Positions 44,521 to 52,258 of a stretch of DNA of 64,000 nucleotides are shown here, piece by piece. The position numbers and the translations under genes are program-made. Source of the DNA: Nocardia sp. BSTN01 (lineage in GTDB: Bacteria; Actinomycetota; Actinomycetes; Mycobacteriales; Mycobacteriaceae). The stretch is from positions 1 through 64,000 of the forward strand of contig NZ_JADKYP010000029.1 of NCBI RefSeq assembly GCF_015354405.1. Direction: 5' to 3'. Below the pieces are notes generated by a model. It was not told where the DNA came from. It worked only from the letters and a program-made list of their open reading frames with translations, and searched no databases. Position 1 is the first letter of the stretch. Each line of letters opens with the position of its first letter.

Positions 44521-45819
44521 TCAGACGGCGTCCCAGCTGTCGGCGCCGCGGCGCCGGCCGAGCTGGCGGCGCCGGAAGAAGACCTCTTCCACCGAGACCG
44601 AACTGGCGGCCACCGCGCCGGCCACCGTGGTCAGCCGCGGGTCGTCGCTGCGTTCGTCCAGATGCCATTGCACCCCCGCGCGGCGCTCCGGCGGCAGCAT
44701 CGCCCAGCGGCTGCCGATCCGCGTCTGAACCGAATGAGAGCCGGTGGCAACGATATCCAGCAGCACGGGCCACAGATCGGCCTCGGTGGCGTGCGAGGGC
44801 AGCGCCGCGATCGTGGCGTCGGACTGCTGCGCGAGCATATCCGCCAGCGCCGGCCGCATCGTGGGATCGAGCTGTGCCAGCAGGGCGAACACACCGCGCC
44901 AGGGCGCCGGATCGGAGCAGCCCTCCAGGCCCTGCAGCAGCGCGCCGGTGACCGTGGTATCGGTGAAGATCGGTAATGCCGCCATCGAAGCCAGGGCGGC
45001 CGGACGCAAGGTGTCGAAGAAGACGGCCATATCGCGCACCGCCCGGCCGTGGATCGCGGTCGTCACCAGATTGCCCAGCATTGCGGGTGTACCGACGCCC
45101 AGCACGATATCTCCGACGTCGGCGACAACGTCGGAGTCGCAGCGCGCGAAGATCGACAACGCCGCCAGCCGCAATTCCGGCGACCCGTGCAGGACGGTCT
45201 GGATCATGCGCGGCATCCGGCGCGCCGGCCCGTTCAGCAACTGGCGCAGCACTGAGGTCAGGGCGTTGGTCGAGAACGCGAACGACGCCGAGAAGATCAG
45301 GCCTTCGTCGTCGGGGACGCCGCGCTCCACGGCCTCGATCAACCGTGCCGAGGCATAGCCGAGAAACGGCCCCGCGGTGATGTAGTCGCGCCGGCGCAAG
45401 ACCTCGTTGACGATCTGCACGATCGGCTCCGGCGGCGCGATATCGGCCAGTTCACCGACCGTGCGCGGATCCAGATACGGCGCGCAGTCGGCCGCGTAGC
45501 CGATGCCGAGCAGCGCGACGGTTTCGGCGGCCTTCTTCGGATGGTCGACGCCCACCGCGCCGGCCGCGCGCCCGGTCAGCGCGGACGGCACCAGCTTCTG
45601 CACCAGCGGTATCGAGATGCCGAGCGGAATGATCGGCACCAATCTGCTTATCCGCTTGAAGGTTTCGGCATGCTGATCGAAGACGACCGCCGCCATCCGC
45701 TGCTGTAATTCGTGCAGATTCCGGGCGCCGAGCCGTTCCAGATGCGCGAGTCGTTCCGGCGGTACGTGCAGGGTGCGGGCGAGCAGGATGAGCTGGGCTC
45801 GGGTTACCGGATCCGTCAT
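44521..45819 (-). CDS. Conserved hypothetical helical-repeat protein
   Basis: A protein of 432 aa, predicted mostly alpha-helical, with repeat-like spacing of DPTMRPALADMLAQ, SPELRLAALSIFARC and similar helix pairs that resembles HEAT-type repeats, though I cannot assign a family. A weak hydrophobic segment (LVPIIPLGISIPLVQKLVPSAL) near residue 60 could be membrane-associated. Its ATG overlaps the stop of the upstream small gene (ATGA), so the two are translationally coupled. It converges on uvrA. Function is unknown. Confidence 0.6.
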   Translation of the reverse strand: MTDPVTRAQLILLARTLHVPPERLAHLERLGARNLHELQQRMAAVVFDQHAETFKRISRLVPIIPLGISIPLVQKLVPSALTGRAAGAVGVDHPKKAAETVALLGIGYAADCAPYLDPRTVGELADIAPPEPIVQIVNEVLRRRDYITAGPFLGYASARLIEAVERGVPDDEGLIFSASFAFSTNALTSVLRQLLNGPARRMPRMIQTVLHGSPELRLAALSIFARCDSDVVADVGDIVLGVGTPAMLGNLVTTAIHGRAVRDMAVFFDTLRPAALASMAALPIFTDTTVTGALLQGLEGCSDPAPWRGVFALLAQLDPTMRPALADMLAQQSDATIAALPSHATEADLWPVLLDIVATGSHSVQTRIGSRWAMLPPERRAGVQWHLDERSDDPRLTTVAGAVAASSVSVEEVFFRRRQLGRRRGADSWDAV

Positions 45820-46040
45820 CAGTCCAGCAGGTTCCCGAACATGATCTTCTTCGCCGGCGTGCGCAGTGGCCGCGGCAGGGCGCTGATCATCGTGTCCACC
45901 GACTGCGACAGCGCCTTCGCCTCCTCCTGACGTGCCTGCGTGAACAGCAGCAACAGGTCGGCGCACTCGTGATCGGTCAGTAGATCCGTGGCGGCGGTCG
46001 GGCCGCCGAGTTCGTGGTCCAGATCTCTTCTGGCGGTCAT
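45819..46040 (-). CDS. Small hypothetical protein coupled to the helical-repeat protein
   Basis: A 73-aa, charged and probably helical protein (ECADLLLLFTQARQEEAKALSQSVDTM, then ALPRPLRTPAKKIMFGNLLD). It is unrecognised. ATG 46040 has GGGG 6 nt upstream; GTG 46061 would add 7 residues. The stop overlaps the next ATG, a sign that the two products act together. Confidence 0.55.
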   Translation of the reverse strand: MTARRDLDHELGGPTAATDLLTDHECADLLLLFTQARQEEAKALSQSVDTMISALPRPLRTPAKKIMFGNLLD

Positions 46041-46249
46041 GCTGCACCCCGGTATCGTCACGTCTTCCGCTGGAACGTACCCATGAAGACATTCGGCGAA
46101 TCATAGAAGGCGGCTACCGTGCGGCGAGGGCGAAACTGCGCGCATTGGGGCAAGTCACCGCGAGCAACGGGTGGTGCTCGAGCGCGACAACGACCAACCG
46201 GTCCGCACGCCGCCACTCGTCCGCCGCACACACCTGCGACGATCGGGGT

Positions 46250-47218
46250 ATGGCGATCCCGACCGCATTCACCGAAATCCTCTCCGTCCGCCACCCGATC
46301 GTGTCCGCGCCGATGGGTGGGGAAGCGGGCGGGGCACTGGCCGCCGCGGTGTCCGAGGGGGGCGGCCTGGGACTCGTCGGTGGCGGTCGCGGCGATCGGG
46401 AATGGGTCGAGCGCGAACTGCGACTGGTGCGCGAGAACACCACCGCGCCATGGGGAATCGGCTTCCTGAGCTGGGCGATCGACCGGACCGTACTGGACCA
46501 TGCGCTGTCGTTCGATCCTGCAGCGGTCCTGTTGTCCTTCGGCGATCCCCTGCCCTTGGCCGCGACCGTCCGGGACGCCGGTGCGGTGTTGATCGTCCAG
46601 GTCACCGATGTCGACGAGGCGCGCCGGGCGCTGGACGCGGGCGCGGATGTGCTGGTGGCGCAGGGCAGCGATGCCGGCGGTCACTGCGCCGCCCAGGGCA
46701 TCGGGACCCTGTCGTTCGTGCCGACGGTCGTCGATCTGGCGGATGCGGTGCCGGTCCTCGCCGCCGGTGGAATCGCCGACGGTCGCGCGGTCGCGGCCGC
46801 CTTGGCGCTGGGCGCGGCCGGAGCGATGGTGGGTACCCGCTTCCAGGCGACCCACGAGGCCCTGGTGCCCGCCGAACTGGGCGAGGCCCTGGTGGATGCC
46901 ACCGGCGGCGATACCGAGGTGAACTGGACTCTCGACATCGCCCGCGGCGCACCGTGGCCGGAGAAATATCCCGCCCGTACGCTGCGCAACACCTTCCTCG
47001 ACCGGTGGCGCGGGCGCGACGACGAACTGCGCACCGACGAGATCGCCCTGCGCGAGTACCGGGACGCCGCCGCCCGCAACGACCTCACCGCCGTTCCGGT
47101 GTGGGCGGGCCAAGCCGTCGACCGGATCACCTCGATCGCTTCGGCGACCGAACTGGTGGGCCTTCTCGCCGAGGAGACGGACGCGGCGCTTCGGCGAATC
47201 ACGCTGCGCGACAACTGA
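46250..47218 (+). CDS. Nitronate monooxygenase family protein
   Basis: A 322-aa FMN-dependent TIM barrel of the 2-nitropropane dioxygenase family. It has ILSVRHPIVSAPMGGEAGGALAAAVSEGGGLGLVG, VLVAQGSDAGGHCAAQG with the catalytic His, VPVLAAGGIADGRAVAAALALGAAGAMVGTRF for the phosphate of FMN, and a C-terminal helical part. It oxidises propionate-3-nitronate-type compounds to less toxic products. The ATG at 46250 is 6 nt after GACGAT, which keeps the A2 and T6 of a -10 box, so leaderless transcription is possible. Confidence 0.9.
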   Translation: MAIPTAFTEILSVRHPIVSAPMGGEAGGALAAAVSEGGGLGLVGGGRGDREWVERELRLVRENTTAPWGIGFLSWAIDRTVLDHALSFDPAAVLLSFGDPLPLAATVRDAGAVLIVQVTDVDEARRALDAGADVLVAQGSDAGGHCAAQGIGTLSFVPTVVDLADAVPVLAAGGIADGRAVAAALALGAAGAMVGTRFQATHEALVPAELGEALVDATGGDTEVNWTLDIARGAPWPEKYPARTLRNTFLDRWRGRDDELRTDEIALREYRDAAARNDLTAVPVWAGQAVDRITSIASATELVGLLAEETDAALRRITLRDN

Positions 47219-47347
47219 TCCGTGCCCGACTCGCGGTGCCGCGTTCCTCGGCGGCCCGCTTCGCCCGGGAGTCGTTCACCTCGAACGATGTGCGCCGACG
47301 CAGATGGTGATGTGCCGGCATCTTGACGGCCTAACGACTCGTCAACC

Positions 47348-47383
47348 ATTATGAACACACGTTCATGAACACGTGTTCATAAT
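47348..47383. promoter_or_regulatory. Tandem palindromic operator before the methyltransferase-TetR operon
   Basis: ATGAACACGTGTTCAT (47365-47380) is a perfect 16-bp palindrome. It overlaps by 2 bp an imperfect copy, ATGAACACACGTTCAT (47351-47366). Flanking ATT/AAT makes the whole 36-bp region nearly symmetrical. It lies just before the ribosome site of the first gene of an operon that encodes a TetR repressor. Confidence 0.75.
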
Positions 47384-47401
47384 AATCGCGAGGAGACCGT
47401 G

Positions 47402-48229
47402 ATGACCCACATCGTCAACACCGCACAGTCCGAGGCGTGGAACGGCTACGAGGGCGAACACTGGGCCGGCCACGCCGACCGTTACGACGCGGTGAACTCC
47501 GGGATCAACGAGCCGTTGCTGGCCGCGGCGCAGGTCGCTCCGGGAGATCGCGTCCTCGACATCGGTTGCGGCAATGGCCAATTGACGCGGGCGGCGGCGC
47601 GGCGGGCGGCCTCGGCGACCGGGGTCGACCTCTCCGGGCCGATGCTGGCGCGGGCGCGCCTGCTCGCCGAAGCCGAAGGCGTGCACAACGTTTCGTTCGA
47701 GCAGGGAGATGCGCAGGTGTTCGGCTTCGCACCCGGCTCCTACGATGTGGCGACGAGCCGGTTCGGCATCATGTTCTTCGCCGATCCGGTGGCGGCGTTC
47801 ACCAACATCGCCCGCGCGCTGGGTCCCGGCGGGCGGCTCGCGGTGGCGGTCCCGGCCATGGCGGACTCCGAGATCGCCGGCGTCTTCGCCGCCGCCGCGG
47901 CGCATCTGCCCGGTTTCGAGGTGGGACACGGCTTCAACGCCTTCGCCGATCCCGCGGCCACCGCCGACCTGCTCGGCGCGGCCGGATTCGCCGGTGTCGG
48001 AAACGAACTCGTCGTCACCGACAGCATCTGGGGCGCGGATGTCGACGATGCCACCGAATTCGTCGTGGGCTGGGGGCCTGTGCGATATCACCGGCTGCGC
48101 AACGACTTCGGCACCGATGCCGAGGTCCGGGCAGCCGTCGCCGCCGCGCTCGCGCCGTTCGCCGGTGACGGCCCGGTCCGGTTGCGCGCGGCCTCCCGCG
48201 TCGTCACCGCCACCGTCGCACTACCGTAG
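47402..48229 (+). CDS. Class I SAM-dependent methyltransferase
   Basis: A protein of 275 aa. EAWNGYEGEHWAGHADRYDAVN resembles the UbiE-like entry segment. Motif I is VLDIGCGNGQLTRAAARR, then GVDLSGPMLARARLLAE, GDAQVFGFAPGSYDVATSRFGIMFF and LGPGGRLAVAVP. Related enzymes methylate small molecules; the substrate is unknown. ATG 47402 sits 6 nt after AGGAG. The TetR gene starts 5 nt after the stop, and the pair is probably repressed through the operator upstream. Confidence 0.87.
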   Translation: MTHIVNTAQSEAWNGYEGEHWAGHADRYDAVNSGINEPLLAAAQVAPGDRVLDIGCGNGQLTRAAARRAASATGVDLSGPMLARARLLAEAEGVHNVSFEQGDAQVFGFAPGSYDVATSRFGIMFFADPVAAFTNIARALGPGGRLAVAVPAMADSEIAGVFAAAAAHLPGFEVGHGFNAFADPAATADLLGAAGFAGVGNELVVTDSIWGADVDDATEFVVGWGPVRYHRLRNDFGTDAEVRAAVAAALAPFAGDGPVRLRAASRVVTATVALP

Positions 48230-48234
48230 GTCGC

Positions 48235-48849
48235 ATGTCACCCCGACGGGCGGCGGCACTGCACGACCGCGACGACCGCGATCTGCGTGCCCATCTGATC
48301 GCCACGGCTGAAACGTTGTTCGCCGAACAGGGCGCCGCCGGGCTCACCGTGCGCGCCATCGCCCGGGCCGCCGGGGTGTCCGACGGGGTGCTCTACAACC
48401 ATTTCGCCGACAAGGAGGAACTGCTCGCCGCGGCGCTGCGGTCTCATGTCGAATCGGTGGATCGGAGTTTTCCGCCGCTGCCCGCCGCCGGTAGCGGCGA
48501 TCTCGCGGAGAACCTGGCGGTGTGCCTGCGTCAGGGGCTGGCGCTGCATCAGGCGGTATTGCCCGTGTTCGCGGGTCTGATCACCCAGCCCACGGTCCTG
48601 GCCAGATTCGCCGAAACGGAAGGCCGGCAACGGATGTGGCGCGAACAGCTGGTCGACTATCTGCGCGCCGAACGCGATCTGGGCCGAGTGGCGGCCGATG
48701 CGGACGTCGATGCGGCCGCCGCGGTCCTGATCGGCATCTGTCACGACGCGGTGCTGTCGTCGCTGCTGTCGGGAACGCCGCGCCCGTTCGTGCCGCCCCC
48801 GGTGGAGGCCGTCGTCGCCACCCTGCTCACTGGGATCGCCGTGCGGTGA
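48235..48849 (+). CDS. TetR family transcriptional regulator
   Basis: A protein of 204 aa. The N-terminal HTH is LRAHLIATAETLFAEQGAAGLTVRAIARAAGVSDGVLYNHFADKEELLAAAL (canonical TetR helices 1-4). A helical ligand domain follows. It is the second gene of the methyltransferase operon, so autoregulation through the 47348-47383 operator is likely. TACCGT ends 7 nt before its ATG, so it may also have an internal leaderless promoter. The inducing ligand is unknown. Confidence 0.9.
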   Translation: MSPRRAAALHDRDDRDLRAHLIATAETLFAEQGAAGLTVRAIARAAGVSDGVLYNHFADKEELLAAALRSHVESVDRSFPPLPAAGSGDLAENLAVCLRQGLALHQAVLPVFAGLITQPTVLARFAETEGRQRMWREQLVDYLRAERDLGRVAADADVDAAAAVLIGICHDAVLSSLLSGTPRPFVPPPVEAVVATLLTGIAVR

Positions 48850-49067
48850 TCGGCGCGGCGCCACGCACGTGCCGGCAGCAGCGGGCGGGTGCGTCGCAGC
48901 GCGCCCGGCGCTGCCCGTCGTACCGGCGCCCGCTGCGCCGCCATACGACTCGGCGGCACCGTCGCAGCCCGACGCCATGGGGTGCGGTCGCGATCACCCT
49001 GGGAATGCGGTCGCGATCGGTGGATGCGGAACGCCGGCGGACGCGGCCGGCGCGGGCGCACCTCTGC

Positions 49068-49442
49068 TCAGTAGACCGGCCCGGTGTACTTCTCGCCCGG
49101 TCCCGCACCCGGCGCATCCGGATGCGCCGACGACTCCCGGAACGCCCGCTGCAGCGACTGCAGACCCTCGCGGATGGGTCCGGCGTGCGGGCCCAGATAT
49201 TCGACCGAGGCCGTCACCAGACCGGCGAGGGCCGTGATCACGCGGCGGGCCTCGTCCAGGTCGCGGCGCGGGCTGGAGTCGGGATCCTCGTCGGCGAGGC
49301 CGAGCTTCTCGGCGGCCGAGCTCATCAGCATCACCGCGGCCCGGCTGATCACCTCGACGGCGGGGATGTCGGCCAGCTCCCGCACCGTTTCCTGATCCGC
49401 GGACTCACTCAGGGCCGACGGGTCGCCGGCATGCTCGCTCAT
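49068..49442 (-). CDS. DUF1844 family protein
   Basis: A 124-aa acidic, helical protein. The DUF1844 core is DIPAVEVISRAAVMLMSSAAEKLGL with a following DLDEARRVITALAGLVTASVEYLG; the tail is Pro/Gly-rich. In actinobacteria a DUF1844 gene commonly lies next to and divergent from infC, as here. Function is unknown. The ATG at 49442 is 6 nt after CATGCT, a possible weak -10 box. Confidence 0.82.
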   Translation of the reverse strand: MSEHAGDPSALSESADQETVRELADIPAVEVISRAAVMLMSSAAEKLGLADEDPDSSPRRDLDEARRVITALAGLVTASVEYLGPHAGPIREGLQSLQRAFRESSAHPDAPGAGPGEKYTGPVY

Positions 49443-49517
49443 ATCCGTAGCATGTCATCGAGTTCGCGTCGACGGGTTGCGGGGGCGGCCGATTGGGAGT
49501 AGGGGCGCCCGCGGTGT

Positions 49518-49845
49518 TAAAGTGGTCGGCGACGACCGCCCCGGTCCTGTGCTGGAACCGATCCAGTGCACCGGTTCGGGGCTGTAAGTGGAGCCCGACT
49601 CCCACCATCGGCCGGCCTGCGTGCCAGGTTCGATGGTCCGGTCACCCGCCGTATGCGGCGGGTTCTCGCTCGGATCCGTCCGTGGCGGGGTCGAGGTGGC
49701 AGTCCTGTTGGTGGACGCCCGCGGCGACCGGTCGACATTCGGGCCCCGTGGCGGTGAAATACCGCAACGGGGCTTTCGTGTTGGGTATGGGGTTGCAGTT
49801 GTTGCTCGCGGTCGTTGGATGACACCGCTTGACCTAGGAGGCCCC
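49518..49845 (+). promoter_or_regulatory. infC leader with two terminator-like hairpins
   Basis: TAAAGT (49518-49523) may be the -10 box, with TTGGGA (49493-49498) 19 nt upstream. The ~310-nt leader has a perfect 8-bp stem ACCCGCCG/CGGCGGGT (49644-49663). It also has a nested hairpin GCCCCGT/ACGGGGC (49743-49749 with 49767-49773, inner GCGGT/ACCGC) followed by TTTCGTGTT, the form of an intrinsic terminator. A ribosome site AGGAGG follows before infC. This suggests attenuation of the whole infC-rpmI-rplT operon. Confidence 0.5.
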
Positions 49846-50499
<654 letters not shown>

Positions 50500-50565
50500 A
50501 CCGATACAGCACCGGCGGTATCGCACGACGCGATGCCGCCGGAACGAGACAAGATTGAGGAATCC

Positions 50566-50760
50566 ATGCCGAAGATGAAGAGCCACAGCGGCACCTCGAA
50601 GCGATTCAAGGTGTCCGGTCGCGGCAAGCTGCTGCGCCAGCAGGCGAACCGTCGCCACCTGCTCGAGCACAAGTCCAGCCGCCGGACTCGTCGTCTGGAC
50701 GGCACGGAGGTCGTCGCGCCCGCTGACGTCCGTCGCGTGAAGAAGCTGCTCGGTATCTGA
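50566..50760 (+). CDS. rpmI: 50S ribosomal protein L35
   Basis: A 64-aa, strongly basic protein: [22 protein letters not shown], then the [18 protein letters not shown] core. It lies 66 nt after infC in the standard infC-rpmI-rplT order. The ATG at 50566 has TGAGGA 5-6 nt upstream; the longer frame is not family-like. Confidence 0.96.
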   Translation: MPKMKSHSGTSKRFKVSGRGKLLRQQANRRHLLEHKSSRRTRRLDGTEVVAPADVRRVKKLLGI

Positions 50761-50833
50761 GCGCGCTCGCGCACCGTTCCCTCTCCCAACCTGTGGGCGC
50801 CGCCGCGCCCCTCGATCGAACAAGGACTGACCA

Positions 50834-51214
50834 GTGGCACGCGTCAAAAGGGCCGTCAACGCTCAGAAGAAGCGCCGTTCCGTGCTCGAGGCCTCCAAGG
50901 GCTACCGCGGGCAGCGCTCGCGGCTGTACCGCAAGGCCAAGGAACAGCAGCTGCACTCGCTCACCTACGCCTACCGGGACCGCCGGGCGCGCAAGGGTGA
51001 CTTCCGCAAGCTGTGGATCGCGCGCATCAACGCCGCGGCTCGGCTCAACGACATCACCTACAACCGCTTCATCCAGGGCCTGAAGGCCGCGGGCGTCGAG
51101 GTCGACCGCAAGATCCTCGCCGAGCTCGCCGTCTCCGACGCCGAGGCGTTCGCGGGCCTGGTGGCGGTGGCCAAGGCCGCCCTGCCGGAGGATGTCAACG
51201 CCCCGGCCGCCTGA
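50834..51214 (+). CDS. rplT: 50S ribosomal protein L20
   Basis: A protein of 126 aa. [37 protein letters not shown] is the long basic N-terminal helix that penetrates the 50S core; [35 protein letters not shown] is the globular rRNA-binding part. It is needed early in 50S assembly. The GTG at 50834 has AAGGA 9 nt upstream. The tsnR gene follows after a short gap. Confidence 0.96.
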   Translation: MARVKRAVNAQKKRRSVLEASKGYRGQRSRLYRKAKEQQLHSLTYAYRDRRARKGDFRKLWIARINAAARLNDITYNRFIQGLKAAGVEVDRKILAELAVSDAEAFAGLVAVAKAALPEDVNAPAA

Positions 51215-51225
51215 GCTGCGACCAG

Positions 51226-52131
51226 TTGACCAACACGTCGAAACGACCCGCGGAGCGCGGCTCCGACGCCCGGACGAATCCGGAACTGTCGGAACGCAAT
51301 CCGCGGGTCGTTTCCGCTGTCAAACTGCACCGCTCCGCATCGCGCCGCAAAACCGGCCTGTTCCTGGCCGAGGGCGCCAATTCCGTGGCCGCGGCCCTGG
51401 ATACCGAGCGGGTCGAGGAGCTGTTCTACTCCAGTCGTGCCGCCGAACGCGAACACGAACTGGTGGCCACGGCCGCCGCGCTGGGTGTGCGCACCACGCT
51501 GGTGAGCGAGCGCGCCGCCGAACATCTGGGTGAGACGGTCACCCCGCCGGGCTTGGTCGCGGTCTGCCGCCTCGTGGATCGGCCGCTCGCACAGGTTGTT
51601 TCGCCGCGCGGGGCGCCGGTGGCCGCGGAGCCCGGAGCGGTAGCCTCGGGCGCCCGCCTGCTCGCCGTCCCGGTCGAGATCGCCGACCCCGGAAATGCCG
51701 GCACTCTGATTCGCGTCGCCGACGCGGTCGGCGCCGACGGCGTCGTCCTGGCCGGCGATTCGGTGGATCCGCACAACGGCAAATGTGTGCGCGCCTGCGC
51801 GGGCAGCCTGTTCCACGTCCCGATCGCGCGCGACCGCGATATCGATGCCGTACTGAACGCGCTGCGCGACCACGACATCACCGTGCTCGCGACGACCGCG
51901 CGGGGGGAAGTCGATCTCGACGACGCCGACGACCTGCTGCGTACCGCGGGCGAATCCGGCGGCACCGCATGGCTTTTCGGCAACGAGGCGCACGGCCTGG
52001 ACCCCGCCGTCGCCGCCCGCGCCGACCACCGCATCCGCATCCCCATCCACGGCCGAGCGGAAAGCCTGAACCTGGCCGCCGCCGCCGCGATCTGCCTCTA
52101 CGCCGACGCCCGGGTCCGCCACCGCCCATAG
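51226..52131 (+). CDS. tsnR: SpoU/TrmH-family rRNA methyltransferase
   Basis: About 301 aa. The N-terminal substrate domain begins NPRVVSAVKLHRSASRRKTGLFLAEGANSV. The SPOUT knot has motif 1 VEIADPGNAGTLIRVADAVGADGVVL, motif 2 GTAWLFGNEAHGLDP and motif 3 RIPIHGRAESLNLAAAAAICLY, as in 2'-O-ribose methyltransferases. Mycobacteria have tsnR in the same place after rplT. The start is uncertain: TTG 51226 is used; CTG 51211 is in frame, and no strong ribosome site is visible, so coupling to rplT is likely. Confidence 0.88.
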   Translation: MTNTSKRPAERGSDARTNPELSERNPRVVSAVKLHRSASRRKTGLFLAEGANSVAAALDTERVEELFYSSRAAEREHELVATAAALGVRTTLVSERAAEHLGETVTPPGLVAVCRLVDRPLAQVVSPRGAPVAAEPGAVASGARLLAVPVEIADPGNAGTLIRVADAVGADGVVLAGDSVDPHNGKCVRACAGSLFHVPIARDRDIDAVLNALRDHDITVLATTARGEVDLDDADDLLRTAGESGGTAWLFGNEAHGLDPAVAARADHRIRIPIHGRAESLNLAAAAAICLYADARVRHRP

Positions 52132-52215
52132 CGCCCGCGCGACAGCCACGGTGCCCGGTCCATAACGCAGACCGTGCCGGACCGGTACGACGTGTCGGCG
52201 GGCCCCGAATACGAC

Positions 52216-52256
52216 TGTGGGCGCCGGATATTCGTATCCGGCGCCCACACTTTCTC
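52216..52256. terminator. Bidirectional terminator with TTCG loop
   Basis: A perfect 15-bp stem (52216-52230 with 52235-52249) capped by a TTCG tetraloop and followed by CTTTCTC separates convergent tsnR and MFS genes. Confidence 0.9.
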
Positions 52257-52258
52257 GA

